Assembly (NCBI GenBank): GCA_030068075.1
Contig: CM057836.1
Span: 64,827,788-64,891,787 of the forward strand
Length of the DNA stretch: 64,000 nt
From: Paguma larvata
Taxonomy: Eukaryota > Chordata > Mammalia > Carnivora > Viverridae
Direction of reading: 5' to 3'
Shown: piece by piece, positions 13,980-27,478 of the stretch
Numbering within the stretch: position 1 is the stretch's first letter
Layout of the letters: every line of letters begins with the position of its first letter
Notes under the pieces: generated by a model
Seen by the model: only the letters and a program-made list of their open reading frames with translations
Database searches by the model: none
What the model was told of the DNA's origin: nothing
Program-made: the position numbers and the translations under genes

Positions 13980-15530
13980 GATACAGTGCCTCTTTCAAAC
14001 ACAAATTACTTCCTGCTTCTCTCACAGCCCACGTGTGCTCCCCACAAATTCTCCAGCAACCAACCCCCTAAGCTATCCCCCGTGGCCCTCCTTCCACCGA
14101 GCTCCCTTCCCGGGCCTCCACCAAACCTAGTGTCTTTTGCACGGCACCCAGGAGTACCATCGCCTTTCAGCAGTGAGGGTCCTCCCAGGCTCCTGTACCC
14201 TGGTGCTGGAGTGCAGCTCGTCCTCCCAGGAGTTGCCAGTACCCCCACTGCACATGTCCTCATTCCTGGTACTGCTCCCTAGACTGGAGGTGCCTTCTAC
14301 CTGCACTCTCCTGCCCAGGCTGGGTGCTACATCCGGTTTTTGTCTTTTTAAACAAAGAGAGTGCAGGTGGAGCCTGCAGTGGGTGCTCTGTAGCTGTGGG
14401 GAAGGAAGGTGCAATTATGGGGCTAGATGCAGGGGCAGGGAGAGGATGGGCTGGGAGGCACTGAGCAGCAGGGGCCAAAAGGACCAGCAATCAGGCCCCA
14501 GGTGCTGCTGCCACAACTCCTCTTGCCAGAGAAGTCTGATCTAAGGGGATCTCGAGAGTTCTGCGGGAGGCGGTGGAGTACAGGAACGAGTACTACCTGG
14601 GTGCCCCAGGTGCCAGGAGCCCCTCACGAAGGACTCATCTACAAGAAGTCTGGCTCACATCACCTGTCAAGCTGAACCCCAATCCTCCACAATGCCTCCT
14701 GCCCCTTCCCCTCCATTCAGAGTCGCAGTGTGGGGCACCTGTCCCAGGGGCCAGGCCTGGTGTTGGGGACCTGGTTCTGGCCCAAAAGCTACGCAGGGGA
14801 GGTATTGCTGGAGGTCAGAACTGGGGTGTGAAATGCACATACCCAGTCACAAGTCTCCAACGTTCCAGGAGGAAGAAGGGCTCAGACAGCAACCTTCTTC
14901 TGCAGCGGCCCCTGGGGCCCAATCCGACAAGTGCAAAGGTCCTAGCCCACAGCAATGGAATGCACCATCATTGCACATCCTCAGGGCCGGTTGTTTCTTC
15001 TGGCAGCAGCAAGGTGTCTAGAATAGTCCCGGAAGATCAGTGCTTGAGCCTCTTCCTTGGGCCTCTCCCTCTCTCTGAGATAGCGTTCTGCCAGCATTCT
15101 GAAATGGGTCAGCTGACCTCTTCACCCCAGCTGCCTCCATCAGCAAATGCTCTCCTGCGAACCGGCTCCGTGAGCCTGCGCGACGTGGGGGAGGGCAGGT
15201 TTCCCAGAACTGCAAACAAGGGACAGGTGCGCTTTGCGGCTCGGCTCCGATGTGTGGGGGAGTGAGCGCAAGTTCAGGTGAAGCAGCAGGGAGGGGGATG
15301 CCCTGGAGGTGCTGAGTGTCGGAGGCAGCTCAGGGTGTGGGCATCAAGTGCCCTGTACTGCCCCACCACCACTCTCCCCAGAGGAAGCCCCTCCTCACCG
15401 GATCTCCATCTCGGGAGCTCTAAAGGCCGGCAAGAAGAGTCCTGGGATAAGAAACACCTGGAGGCCCTGGTTCTGAGTGGCCATCTAACAAGTGCTTGCT
15501 GGAAAATGTATCCTCAGATATCTTTGTAAG
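13980..15530. other. GC-richer patch with long open frames, nature unknown
   Basis: This stretch is clearly richer in G and C than its surroundings and has scattered CpGs, densest near 15160-15260 (CTGCGCGACGTGGGGGAG, GCTTTGCGGCTCGGCTCC). The longest frame is 230 codons at 14573-15265 on the plus strand; others of 83 to 135 codons overlap it on both strands. I recognise no domain, no Kozak-like start that stands out and no spliced structure. Composition alone makes long frames likely here. It could be an old pseudogene, a regulatory element, or unique GC-rich intron. Confidence 0.5.
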
Positions 15531-15589
15531 GAGAACCAGAGAAGAATCACACATATAAAAGGTGCAAAGGGCATCCGTGTGAAAAGATA

Positions 15590-15900
15590 GTACTCACAGT
15601 TAGTCTTGCAGAGAATAGCAGGAAACGAGACGGGTCAGGCAAGCTAGGACAGCCTTGTAAGCCTTTTTAAGCAGGCCAGGAAGTTAGGGCACCACTGACA
15701 ATTATTAGATGACATGACATGAACAGCTCCATATTTTAGTAAGCTAACTCTAGCAGCAATGAGGCAGTGGGAAGGACAGATGGGTGGGAAATTAGGAGAG
15801 GAGGCCAAGAGGTCAGTAAGGGAACGAGTGACAAATAATGAAGTAAGGAGAGGTAGATGGGGCAGAAAAAAGGATCAGTTACGAGATGTTTAAGGGAAAG
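15590..15900. repeat. Old interspersed-repeat-like stretch
   Basis: AGCCTTGTAAGCCTTTTTAA, TTAGATGACATGACATGA and CAGCAATGAGGCAGTGGG follow the order of an ancient mammalian repeat. The family is not identified. Confidence 0.35.
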
Positions 15901-16129
15901 GGACAAAGAGGTTTAAAATGCAGAAGGCTAAGGAAAAGCCTGAGTGTGTCAGAGCTGACTGAAATTTTTTGCTTGGGCAACTTTTAGAGTCACAGAACTT
16001 GCAGCACTAGAGCTTAAAACCTATGAAGTCTTGGAAAAAGATGGCCTCAACCCAATTTTTAGAAGGAAACCAAGAAACTCCCTTGGTTAGTGCCACACCT
16101 AGAGTCCTAAGTGCTATAAAGAAGAGGAA

Positions 16130-16230
16130 CTGGCTGGACAGTACGATCCATGAGAGCAGGGGCTGTTTCCATCACTCTACACATAGCTCCTGGAACATCA
16201 CGTGGCAGAGTATGCATTAACAGAGCACTT
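16130..16230 (+). mobile_element. L2-like fragment
   Basis: CCATGAGAGCAGGGGCTGTT followed by CACATAGCTCCTGGAACATC resembles the 3' end of L2. Confidence 0.4.
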
Positions 16231-16583
16231 GCCGAAGAGGGAGCAGATGATGCCAACAATCATGGCTGCCATCCTGCCTCTCCACACTGACAGTGAGTTC
16301 TACACAGCAACTGGAAAAGGAAGAGGAATGAACGTTTTCCCCCTAGATGGTCAGAGATGCTATCAAGAAGCATAAACAAAACGTTTGCTGTGATCACAGC
16401 TTCTGTTTCTGTTTTAAAACTCTTGAGATACTTGTTAAACCCCTGGGGTCCTGAAGCACTCAGAATTAAAAAAACAAAATCATTCTTTCAAGCAGTTCTT
16501 ACCAGAATTTCAGATTTCCTCACCTTTCTCATTTCTTGGAATGGGGGGAGGGTGGTGAAATAAACAGCTTTCAATAAATCTTT

Positions 16584-16816
16584 TTTTTCTTGTTTTTTTT
16601 TCTAAATTTTTTGAATGTCCATTTTTGAGAGAGAGAGAGAGAGAGCACGCGAAAGCAGGGGCGGGGCAGAGAGAGAGGTAGACACAGAATCTGAAGCAGG
16701 CTCCAGGCTCTGAGCTGTCAGCACAGAGCCCAATGCGGGGCTTGAACCCATGAACCGTGAGATCGTGATGAGCTGAAAAGTCCAGCACTTAACCGACTGA
16801 GCCACCCAGGTGCCCC
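16584..16816 (-). mobile_element. CAN SINE, full length
   Basis: A minus-strand copy ending in GACTGAGCCACCCAGGTGCC. The flanking duplication is TCAATAAATCTTT at 16571-16583 and TCAACAAATCTTT at 16817-16829. It is the only SINE between 6.6 and 23.5 kb. Confidence 0.95.
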
Positions 16817-18839
16817 TCAACAAATCTTTAAAGATGCCTTCAAAATAACTTCCCAGTCTAAATCACTCAGTGGTGTGACCCCAAAACATCCCATTATGGA
16901 TTTCAAGTATTTTTACTCAGGTTATTAATTGTCCTTTTCCTTCATACCAAATCCCATAAATTTATCACATTCATTAAAAAGTTCACATTGGAAATTTTCA
17001 TTTTTGGATTTTTTGCCAGAGGTTCCTTTATGCGGTTCTTGATATCCTCTCTTCCTAGCGTATGATACCCACTGATCTAGCTTCCTGCTTTGTCGTTTGC
17101 ATACATTATCAAGTTATCTATTTCTCCTTTTGTAAGCTGAGAATCTCTGACGTGACCTCTCTGGCTTACATGCCACTTGATTGCTTAAAATGACTCCTAA
17201 TTTTCCTGTTTATCCCTGCCCATATCAAGAATAGAGAGAACAGAGAACACAGACTTTATTCCCTTTGCCATTTGTTACCTGTCCATCAGCTCCCCAGAAA
17301 CGTTATTCCTTTCACCTGATAACAGAACAAAGGTATCCGTGTATCTTTTACAGCGCAGCCATGTAGCTCTTTACTTTCATTTTAAATTTGTCATATCATT
17401 TCAACAACACTTTTTAACCATCTTTTCCAGGGGGAAAACCAACAAATTTTAATCTCTGCATTTGCAAGAGCATAGTATTAAAGGTATAGGTAATGGGGCG
17501 GTTGTAGAAGCACAGGCAGAATAAGCAGGTTGGAAGTTACCATCAAAGTATCTAGGCCCTTCTCACATCTCTGCATTCAGGAACTCAAGAATTTCATAAA
17601 AAGTCATTTTAAGCAGGATATGCTTTTGTCTAAATCCCAAAATATGTTTGGAATGTTAGTTCAGAGGCACCCAAGTGACAGATGTGTACGTATAGATGCA
17701 TTTTCCTCACATAAAGACCAAACCCATCCCCTGCTGGATACTTCAGAACTGCTCCTTCCACAGAAATGCCCTGAGCCTAAAAAGCTACCTTACAGTAATG
17801 CCTTTAGATAAGCCAACAGATTAAAGGAGGTTAGGTCCCCTTATCCGATTAAGGGTGCATCATGGAAAGAATCATGCCTCCTGAATTCTTTCTGATAAGA
17901 TTTCACCTATGAAATGGCCAGCTATTATGTACTTCCAGGGAGAAAATGACAGAAGTGGAAAGTACCATCATTACACAAAATACCTGTTCTATGTTGAATT
18001 TCCCATCATCTTCTTTACCGTATCACAGTGTTGTACGTCTTTCTGTGATGGGAAGTACTGACACTGTTTATCTATATTTTAAGTCTATCTGCCATCTGAG
18101 AGTCTGTAAATCCACATCTCTTCTGTTCTTCTAAGAAAACTTACAAATTTTGCAAATCGTTACAATAGCAATGCCACAATATTAAAACTTTAAAAATTGA
18201 CTCTGTCACTGAAGGTCTCGTTCCACACCTATATAAAAAGGGTTGATGTCATTCTATTTTTCCTTTGGTGCTCAGTTTATTGCATTGATTGTATTATACA
18301 CGAAGCAACAAAAAGGAGATCAAGCTTATAAGGAACTGCTTTTCTCTGTGTATATAAAAATCTGGTTCCCTTGGGAAATCCCATCTTCTGTTACCATAGC
18401 AATAGAAAGCACTGCAGAGAAGGACTTTCATCACCCTATCTGGGAGAAGGAATTGATTTGTTTCTCCAGCATGCCAGGAGGGCAAAACCATGTCTTTCTG
18501 ATGTCAAATGAAATCAGGAAGATTTCCAAATATGTCGTGTGAGAAGATGAGAATTAATAGGGTCGTGGAAAGAGGGAGGCTTGCTTCTAAGGTTAAAGAG
18601 AAAACACTAATCAACATTAATCATTCTTGATTCCTGAAGGCAAAAAATTATATTTGAGTACTTGTTCCAAGTGCAGCATTTGAACAACGCTCATGATTCT
18701 GACTTTACTTTTTAAAGCCTCATTTCATTTTTGCCCAGGCTGCCTCAGTGATTCTCTGAGTAGTAAATGTATGTTATTATCTCTTTTCTAAAATACTCTC
18801 ACCAGGAAAGCATGAAAGCTTTCCCCTTGCCTACCCTGC

Positions 18840-19260
18840 AGATAACACTGAGAGAATTTTGCCAATGCTGGAGGCATAAGAGTATCCCAGGGACTGGGCC
18901 GAACTGTCCGAGAGCAGTGGGGAGGCGGCTACTTTCTGGCTGGAGATGGAGTGGCCAACCTCGGCGGATCTGCACCAGAGGAAGAAAAGGCAAAGGAAGG
19001 CTTGAACACAGTGACCTCAAGTAGTGTGGCCACAGATGGAGGTGGCTGCACTCTAGCCCTTGTCCCCCAAGATGCCCTTAGCACTGGAGTACCATCACTG
19101 GGACTGTGATCTCAGGTCCACAGAGAGGGAGAGCCCTGCCTTCCAGGTGGGCCCAGGCAGGATGAATGGGAGTGATGGCAACATGGACAGACCACCAATG
19201 GTTCATTGCCAGGTTTCTGGCCTGTGTGAGCCACAGGGTACCTGTATAATCCATGGTTGA
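18840..19260. other. Moderately GC-rich unique-looking stretch
   Basis: A short GC-richer stretch with overlapping frames of 66 to 85 codons. No family or splice structure is recognisable and I do not call a gene. Confidence 0.3.
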
Positions 19261-19434
19261 GCATGGCGGTCCCTCAAATTGGACTTCTCAACAACCTTGA
19301 TGAGTGGTACATCTAATAGGAATTAATGTGATTTAGAAAAGTGAAAAAATGCAATATATCTTACATGCTTAGTACCACCATACCTGTATTAGTACGGAAC
19401 TATATTCTAGCAATACTTTAATGCCACATCAAAG

Positions 19435-19490
19435 AGTGGTTAAGAGCATGGTGGTTTTGCTGCCTGGGATCAAAGCGTGCAGTGGCATGC
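19435..19490 (+). mobile_element. MIR-like head fragment
   Basis: GAGTGGTTAAGAGCATGGTG followed by GCTGCCTGGGATCAAA matches the start of MIR. The downstream core is not visible. Confidence 0.4.
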
Positions 19491-20419
19491 TGAAGCCATC
19501 TCAGACTGACCAGCCAGAGCTGTTAAATATTAGCAATTCTGAGAATCAGTTGTTAAACATGACCACTGTTAAATATTAAATTATAAACTTACAAGTAAAT
19601 AAATTATATTAAAAATAAAAATATATATGCTAAAATTCATTACTTCCTAATGATTTTATTACATTTGACTATTATCTTGAGGTTATTTTCCACTATCCTC
19701 TCTCTATGGTAGAAATACTATAGAATGATGTACCATTGTGGGAGCATTTACATCATGGAAATCAACAAACACTACAAATAGAAGTTTGATGTATTGTTTT
19801 GTTGGTTGTCGATACTTAAGACATAGAAAGATAAAATGTTAATAATGCAGAATAAACTTAAAAGAGTGTCATGTCTGTAGCTGTTACATTCTGGATAACA
19901 CCAAAAAATGAGAAATATTCTTCCAGTATTCAAAAAATATCAACCAGTTCAGCAAAGACGTTGCTCACATCACTGGCAAATGATTCAAGTTCTGATATAT
20001 GTCTCTGTTGTTTCACTTTTTTCTTAGTAATGTAACCAAAAATACCAATATCCATGTCGGAACTACACTCATGTGTCAATGATGCGAGAGACTTCTTTTC
20101 TGAACCAGACGGTAATCAAGCATTCATTTCTTGTCTGATTTTGTCAAATCATAGTTGAACTGCAACCAAAGTTTGGCCACAGATACATGAGTTCAACAAA
20201 AATCAATGAAAGCATTCTAAGAGAATCGATTGACTGTATGGGATTTATAATAGACTGTTACTTTTTTTTTATTATTTATAAACTGTGTGCCACCCATCAT
20301 TTATACCAGTAAAATTTATCACAAACCTTTGAGGGCATGTGCATACATTTTTTCTCTCTAAGAGCTGGTCGTTAAACAGTCATCAATACATCACTGAAGC
20401 ATATCTCCTCTACTTACTG

Positions 20420-20625
20420 GAACATAACAGTTCCTCACAAATGATCTTCAACAAATTACTCAACTTCTCTGTGCCCCAGTTTCTCTTCCATAAAATAAGA
20501 ATAATAACAGTGCCTACCTAAAGAAGGTAAGAATAATTATGAGGATTTAATAAATCCTAAGGCAGTGATTAAAACAGTAGTGCTTAAAACCTAGTGAGCA
20601 CTATATAGGTATTATTATTAATTAA
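20420..20625 (+). mobile_element. MIR SINE
   Basis: TCTCTGTGCCCCAGTTTCTC, then ATAAAATAAGAATAATAACA and GTGCCTACC, then GAGGATTTAATAAAT is the full MIR order. The 60-codon frame across it is not a gene. Confidence 0.75.
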
Positions 20626-20979
20626 CCACTATGTGATAGAACCTGCTCGAAACAAACACATATGAAACGTGTCCTTGGATTGACATTCTAAGCCAAGGAC
20701 ACTGACCCCCAGAGAAGTTATTATGAACTAACCTGCAAAATTTTAAAATAAGACTACTCTCTCAGAATTGAACTGTTAAAAACCACACAAAATAGGCAAT
20801 ATTGGTTATCTAAAGAAGTTATCCTAAGAGGAAAATATATTAGGCAATAACAGACTTTGGAAATCTAATCCAGTCATGATTGACAATGAGATCATTTAGA
20901 TTCCACTACTGAAATCAATAAATCTGAGTAAAAATATTAATAGAAGGGGAAGTTCTGTGTAATCCCTCTAAAAAAAAAA

Positions 20980-21890
20980 AGAGTCAAAATTAAGCCATTA
21001 TAGTACTGGCATGAGGATAGACATATAGATTGATTGAACAGAATTGAGTCTAGAAATAGACTCACACTTATATGGTCAATTGATTTCCAACAAAGGTGTT
21101 AGGGTGCCGTAACAAATAGACATCCATATGGAAAAAAAATGAATCTTAACACTTACCTCTCATCACTCACAAAAATTATCTCAAATGACCAAAGATCTCA
21201 GTATAAGAGCTAAAAGTATACAACTCATTGAAAAAATACAGAATCAAACCTTTGTGATCTTTGAAAGACAGTGTTTCTTAGGGAAGACAAAAAAACATGA
21301 GCCATAAAAGAAAAAAATTGATAAACTTGTTTTTAAAATTAAAACTGCTCTTTGAAAGACGACACCAGTAGGAAAAGAAAAAGGAAAACGCAAGCCATGG
21401 ACTGGAAAAGAAAATTCACAAAGGACTTTTACCCATAATACAAGAAGAATACTTACAATTCAATAGTAATAAGATACCCAAATTTAAAATATGGCCAAAA
21501 CACTTGAACATTGTTGAAGACAACTAAAATTAATAAGAGTAACATTACTAGGTGATGCTAAAGATGTAATTGGAATGCACACACCATGCTGATGGGAATA
21601 TAAAATAATAAATCACTTTGGAAAGTATTTGGCAGTTTCTTAAAAAGTTAAATATATACTTACTATATGATCTAGCAATTCCATTCCTAGATATTTACCC
21701 AAGAGAAATAGTATGTCTAAAGATCTATACAAATGTACAAAAACTGAAAATAATGCAAATCACCCTCAACAGGTGAATGGATAAGGAAATTATTATATAT
21801 TCATACAGTGGAATAGTTCCCAGGAATAAAGAAGAATGAACTACTGACATACATGTCAACATGGATGGCTCAAAAACATTACAGTAATTC
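20980..21890 (+). mobile_element. Ancient LINE-1, ORF2 3' part
   Basis: In order: TAGTACTGGCATGAGGATAG, GGTCAATTGATTTCCAACAA, GCCATGGACTGGAAAAGAAA, CTAGCAATTCCATTCCTAGA and ACAGGTGAATGGATAAG. This is the end of LINE-1 ORF2 in an old, diverged copy with many frame breaks. Confidence 0.85.
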
Positions 21891-22859
21891 AAAGAATCCT
21901 GGAGTATTCAGTAGAATTTTCACATCAACATCTTCACCGTACAAAGGTGGCAGCCAAGAGATACTGTCCAAAGTTGATGACCCCAAAAAAGTAAATGTAT
22001 AAAAATATAACTTAAAGTTACAAAGGTAATTGTTAAGGGTATTAAAAATAATGAAATAACCCTTTGGGTAAGAGAAGGAAAGGAATATAAGAATGGTATA
22101 TGTAAACTACATCCTCAAGTATTTTAGAAGGAAATCAACCATGGATTAGATCTAAAATGGATTAATCACAAAATAGCAATTAATCATACCATTCTGAGCT
22201 GTGGAGGTAATCATCAGAAAAAAACAAAACAAAAAGCAGTCCTAAGAATTAAAAGTGTTCCTTTAGAAAGTAGATTGGGGATGGGAAAGAGTGGGACAGG
22301 GACATTTTTTTCATTTACATTTTTTTTACATTTATACTTTTTTCATTATGTAATGAAAATTACCTACGGTAATCTTTGATTTGTGTATCTATATTGCTTT
22401 GATACAAATATAAAATTAAAACAAATAAAAAAACAGTTACGGAGAAATAAAAATTGATTCACTTATGCAAAAAAGAATGTATCTGGTGGCTTAGAAGTCT
22501 TCCACAGGCAGGAAGTAGGAAGGGATATCTGGTGACTATATCACATTTATCAACCCCCAGATGTTCTCATCAAGTAAAATTGTTACTGATAAAATGAATT
22601 TGATCAGCATGGCTTGTCTTACAATTCATTCTTGAAAAAGGAGAAATACCGCCTTAAGACTCCAACACAACAATTTGGTAATGAGAAGTTTCACTAATGA
22701 AAGGGGTCTATGTGAAACCCAGCTTTCTGGAGCTATTCATCTTGTTTTTTCCTCTTCTAGCAAGGAGCATGACTCAAGCATTGAGGGCTATATTTGGCAG
22801 AAGTCCTGTAAATTTAGGATAATTAAATATGCCAGTCATGTGTTTCAGTAAGGTCTGAT

Positions 22860-22980
22860 TAAATACTTTAGAGAAGTCATTAGTGAATCCATCTGGTCTA
22901 GTGGCTTTGCCAGATGGCAAAATGTTACTGCCTCTATCTGTTCTGCTCTTGGAATATTCTACTTCTATTGTAAAATAGCA
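22860..22980 (-). mobile_element. LINE-1 ORF2 fragment
   Basis: GTCATTAGTGAATCCATCTG followed by GTCTAGTGGCTTTG is LINE-1 ORF2 read in reverse. It is short and diverged. Confidence 0.5.
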
Positions 22981-23518
22981 AGCAGTTGTTTTCAGGGTAA
23001 GTCTTAATTTGCTACTTTATATTCTCAAGGGATCTGAAAGGTGGAGGGCAAGCTTCACAACTGTGATAATACCATGCCAACTGAGCCACAAGATCCCAAG
23101 GCTGTATTAAATGGCCTATGGTTCTACTGTTGAATTCTAAATGATTTTGTCATTTCCGTTTCCTTAAAATGCTCTGTCGAATGTTTCAGACAGTGCTCCA
23201 TTTGTGACTGAAGAGTCAAAACCACAGGAAGAGGTAACCAACTGTGTTTCACATCCATGATATTATAATACTCCAAGATAGAGAGAATCCTGGAAGTACT
23301 TCCTCCATGTAGATGGTTATCTAAATGGAAAAGTGGCCAATATTGATTTTTTTTTCAATTACAGAGTCACACAGCTCTGTGAGAGTGCCATAAAAATGAC
23401 TATTTTAAAGTTGTTTTGGTTGTTTGACCATGCGGAGTTAACCTCTGACTTACTAATTTCCTATCCAGCTGGATCAAAATGCAAGGTATTCTCCAACACA
23501 TTGACAGTGGCAATTTAT

Positions 23519-23723
23519 TTTATTTTTTAAGGTATATTTATTTACTTTGAGAGATATTTATGAGGGGAGGAGGGATAGAGAGAGAGGAAGAGAAAGAATC
23601 CCAAGGAGGCTCCACTGTCAACACAGAGCCCAAAGCGGGGCTTGATCTCACAAACAGCAAGATCATGACATAAGCCAAAATCAAGAGTCAGACACTACGC
23701 TGCCAGAGCCACCCAGACACTCC
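23519..23723 (-). mobile_element. CAN SINE, diverged
   Basis: A minus-strand copy with GAGAGATATTTATGAGGGGA, CAAAGCGGGGCTTGATCTCA and an altered head CAGAGCCACCCAGACACTCC. An imperfect duplication around ACAGTGGCAATTTA and ACAATGGCAAATTTA flanks it. Confidence 0.88.
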
Positions 23724-24570
23724 AACAATGGCAAATTTAATAAGATCACTTCATCAGGTGGTGTCTAAAGTAAATAATTAAACCCAAGTCATAACTGGGG
23801 ACCTGGAACTGCTGGAGGAGGGTGTGGGGTGGTTTGATGAAGGTATGAGACAAAGATAAAGCTAGAAAAGAGACTCAAATTTTATTGCCACTCTCAACCT
23901 CCAACCCCTCAAGTCTATTGTAAGGCTAAACATTAGGTTGAGCTGAAGCCCCACTCTCTTCTAATAAAGGCCACATTTGCATATCTAATTGGCTGACTTA
24001 GTTGACTGTAATCAGAATTTATATTCATGGAACTGTTGCTTCCAAGACCAGCCCCTGAGCATCTGAGAACTAGGTGTACCATACTATGGCAACTTTTGCA
24101 CTTAGAGCTTCGTTTTTATTTTATGCTTAGTTGACAGCACCTCCCTTTGTTTTTACTTTATTCTTCCTTTCCTGACTTCCCTCCTTTTCAAGTTTCTCTC
24201 TGTCTTTACTCTGGGGTGTTAGATTGTTTCCCAGCATTTCTAGGTGTCTGGAGAGGAGCAAACACATAGAAGGTGAGAAGGTATGTGTATGTCACCTCAG
24301 TCCCACATGTTGCCAGAACTGCAAGTCCATGCTTGACTCCTGACGACCACCCTCAATTCTGAACAGCTGGGATTCTGTCATTGTGGAGCTAACACTGAAT
24401 TTGACATAATGACTAATTAAAATCTTTTTAAGATGAGTATGTGTTCCTGTTTCTACTGAGTAGAGATGGTTGTAGAGCAATGTCCCCTTCCACTACCATT
24501 ATCTCTCATCACTGCCAACACCTTCAATATAATGTGGGCAACAGCTGGAAGGATCAAAATGGGGTTCAGG

Positions 24571-24791
24571 GGGTGCCGAGGTGGCTCAGTTCGTTAAGCG
24601 TCTGACTTTGGCTCAGGTCATGATTTCATGGTCCGTGGGTTTGAGCCCCACGTTGGGCTCTGTGCTGACAGCTCGGAACCTGGAATCTGCTTCAGATTCT
24701 GTCTCTATCTCTCTCTGCCACCCCCCCACCCCCCACCCTCTGCTAGAGTGCTCTTTCTCTCTCAAAAATAAATAAAACATTTAAAAAAATC
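24571..24791 (+). mobile_element. CAN SINE, full length
   Basis: The head is GGGTGCCGAGGTGGCTCAG. The flanking duplication CAAAATGGGGTTCAGG (24555-24570) and CAAAATGGGGCTCAGG (24792-24807) is 16 bp with one mismatch. Confidence 0.95.
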
Positions 24792-25139
24792 CAAAATGGG
24801 GCTCAGGATCACCTATCTTTGAACCACCTGTGCCGTATGGTAAAGCAAGAATATGTAAGCCCAGAGGCCCAGGTAGAAGGGGCCAGAATCAGCAAACTAG
24901 CTTTTTCATGTGGGTATGAATTAGGGTAGAGAAGAGATGATATCCATAAAAAGCTGCTCAGTAAATGTCTAGCACTTCTGCCCTTAGCAGACCAGGTGCC
25001 AAAGAGCACTATTAGACCTTCAGGCTCTACAGGCAAAGACTAGTTATAGCTTGGACTCTGCTGTGCCAAAAGAAAAGAGAGGAGGAGTACCCTTCTGATG
25101 ACTGAGCTCTCAAAAGACTGACAAAAAAAAAAAAAAGTC

Positions 25140-26300
25140 TCTTGAGTTGCCCCTTCCTTTGCTGGTTTTTTTGGCTGCTTTATCTATCAACCACAGAAAG
25201 GAGTGTCAGTATTTCCCACTAATTGTGAATGGATCAATTTCTCCAAGTAGGTCTGTTGAGTTTTGGTTTATATTTTTTAGGCTGTTATTAGGTACATACA
25301 AGCTTAGAATCTTTTATTTTCCTTGTAAACAACTTTATCATCATGTAGTTACTCTCTTTATCCCTGGTATTTGATCATGCTTTAAATTCTATTTTAAAAG
25401 ATTATTAATTGAGCTATATAAGCTTCCTTTTGGTTAGAATTTGCCTAGTATATGTTTCCTGTCTTTTTACTGTCCACCTCTGGGCATTCTTAATGTTTAG
25501 AGGTATCTCTTCAAAAAGGATACAGCTGAATTTTTTTTAATCCCAAGTGAAAATCTCTATCTATTAATTGGAGAGTTCAGCTTATTTGTACTTCATATAA
25601 TCACTGAGATATTTGGATCGATTTCTGCCACTTATTTTATGCATTATTCATCCGTTTTTGTTTTCTAGTTTTTCTTCCCTTTTTAATTTTTCTAAAATTT
25701 ATTCCTCATTCTATTTTCCCATTCTTTAAAAGTTGTTGGGTCTTCTGTAGTTTTACTGATTACTCTAGAAATGTTAACATACATTCTTACAAAAATCTAA
25801 AGTTAAGAGTTTTCTGTACCTTCTTTAATCATAAAAGAACTTCAGAACACTTATTAACTCCTATCTGTCCTGGCTCTCATTCTAATTCTACCATTATTTT
25901 AGTTGTTATTTTAACATACAAGTTAGACATTATTATTATTGTTTCATGCAGTCAGTGTTTATTTAGTTATCTATGTATACATTTACCAAATACTTTACTC
26001 ACATTTCTCTTGCCTCTAAGACATTTCGATCTCAGATCACTTTCTTTCCACCTTAAATATATCCCTTTCATTCCTTTAGTGGAGGTCTGAAAAAATTCTT
26101 GTTTTACCTGAAAAAATCTTTACTTTGTCCCTGATCTTGAAATTCAGTCTCACCAGATACATAACTCTAGTATGACTTCTCACTCTATTTCCACATTTCT
26201 AAACCTCTCTGTCCTAAACCATTTATTCAGATCTATGTTCTTTATTCAATTTATTCTGCTGTTTATTTCAAAGCTCTAATTGGTTCTTTTTCAAATCTTA
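25140..26300. mobile_element. Ancient LINE-1-derived sequence
   Basis: CTAATTGTGAATGGATCAAT, TGTTATTAGGTACATACAAG, CTCTTTATCCCTGGTATTTG and GTGGAGGTCTGAAAAAATTC follow a known order in old mammalian LINE-1. I am not sure which strand is sense. Confidence 0.55.
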
Positions 26301-26324
26301 GTTTTAAATTTTTTTAAAATTTTA

Positions 26325-27478
26325 TTTATTTATTTTTTTAAATTTATATCCAAGTTAGCATATAGTGCAACAATGATTTCAGGAGTAGATTCCTTAATGC
26401 TCCTTTCCCATTTATCCCATCTCTCCTCCCACAACCCCTCCAGTAACCTTCTTGTTTTCCATACTTAAGAGTCTCTTATGTTGTTGTCCCCCTGTTTTTA
26501 TATTATTTTTTCCCTTCTCTTGTATTTATTTGTCTTGTATCTTAAAGTCCTCATATGAGTGAAGTAATATGATATTTGTCTTTCTCTGATGGACTAATTT
26601 CACTTAGCATAATACCCTATATTTCCATCCACGTAGTTGCAAATGGCAAGATTTCATTCTTTTGATTGCTGAGTAATACTCCATTGTGTGTGTGTGTATA
26701 CATATATATATACAAATATATATACATTTATATACAAATATATATATACAAATATATATATACATACCACATATTCTTTATCCATTCATCCGTTGATGGA
26801 CATTTGGGCTCTTTCCATACTTTGGCTATTGTTGATAGTACTGCTATAAACATTGGGGTGCATGTTTATATACCCCTTCAGAACAGCATACCCCCTTCAG
26901 AACAGGATACTTGTATCCCTTGGATAAATGCCTAGTAGTGCAATTGCTGGGTTGTAGTATAGTTCTATTTTTAATTTTTTGAGGAATCTCCATACTGCTC
27001 TCCAAAGTGGCTGCACCAGTTTGCATTCCCACCAACAGTGCAAGAGGGTTTCCCTTTCTCTGCATCCTCACCAACATCTGTTGTTGCCTGAGATGTTAAC
27101 GTTAGCCATTCTGACAGGTGTGAGGTGGTATCTCATTGTGGTTTTGATTTGTATTTCCCTGATGATGAGTGATGTTGACCATCGTTTCATGTGTCTGTTG
27201 GCCATCTGGATGTCTTCTTTGGAAAAGTGTCTGTTCATGTCTTTTACCCGTTTCTTCACTGGATTATTTGTTTTTTTGGGTGTTGAGTTTGATAAGTTCT
27301 GTATAGATTGTGGATACTAACCCTTAATCTGATATGTCATTTGCAAATATCTTCTCCCATTTGGTCAGCTGCTTTTAGTTTTGTTGATTGTTTCCTTCCC
27401 TGTGCAGAAGCTTTTTATCTTGATGAGGTCCTAATAGTTCATTTTTGCTTTTGTTCCCTTGCCTCTGGAGACAAGACA
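26325..27478 (-). mobile_element. Carnivore LINE-1, ORF2 end and 3' UTR, 5'-truncated
   Basis: Read on the minus strand it runs from the ORF2 C-terminal part ([18 protein letters not shown] near 27200) to the 3' UTR ending at about 26325 (ATATCCAAGTTAGCATATAG on the plus strand). ORF2 is broken by stops. A TG/TATA expansion sits inside at 26686-26768. Its truncated end abuts, head to head, the plus-strand LINE-1 at 27479. Confidence 0.9.
26686..26768. repeat. TG/TA microsatellite inside LINE-1
   Basis: TGTGTGTGTGTATACATATA followed by irregular TATATACAAATA units. It sits where the LINE-1 family has a short TATA stretch, so it grew in place. Confidence 0.9.

Noticed and set aside
14573..15265. 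A 230-codon open frame as a gene
   Set aside because: No family resemblance, no clear splice or start context, and GC-rich composition lowers stop frequency. Several overlapping frames on both strands are just as open.
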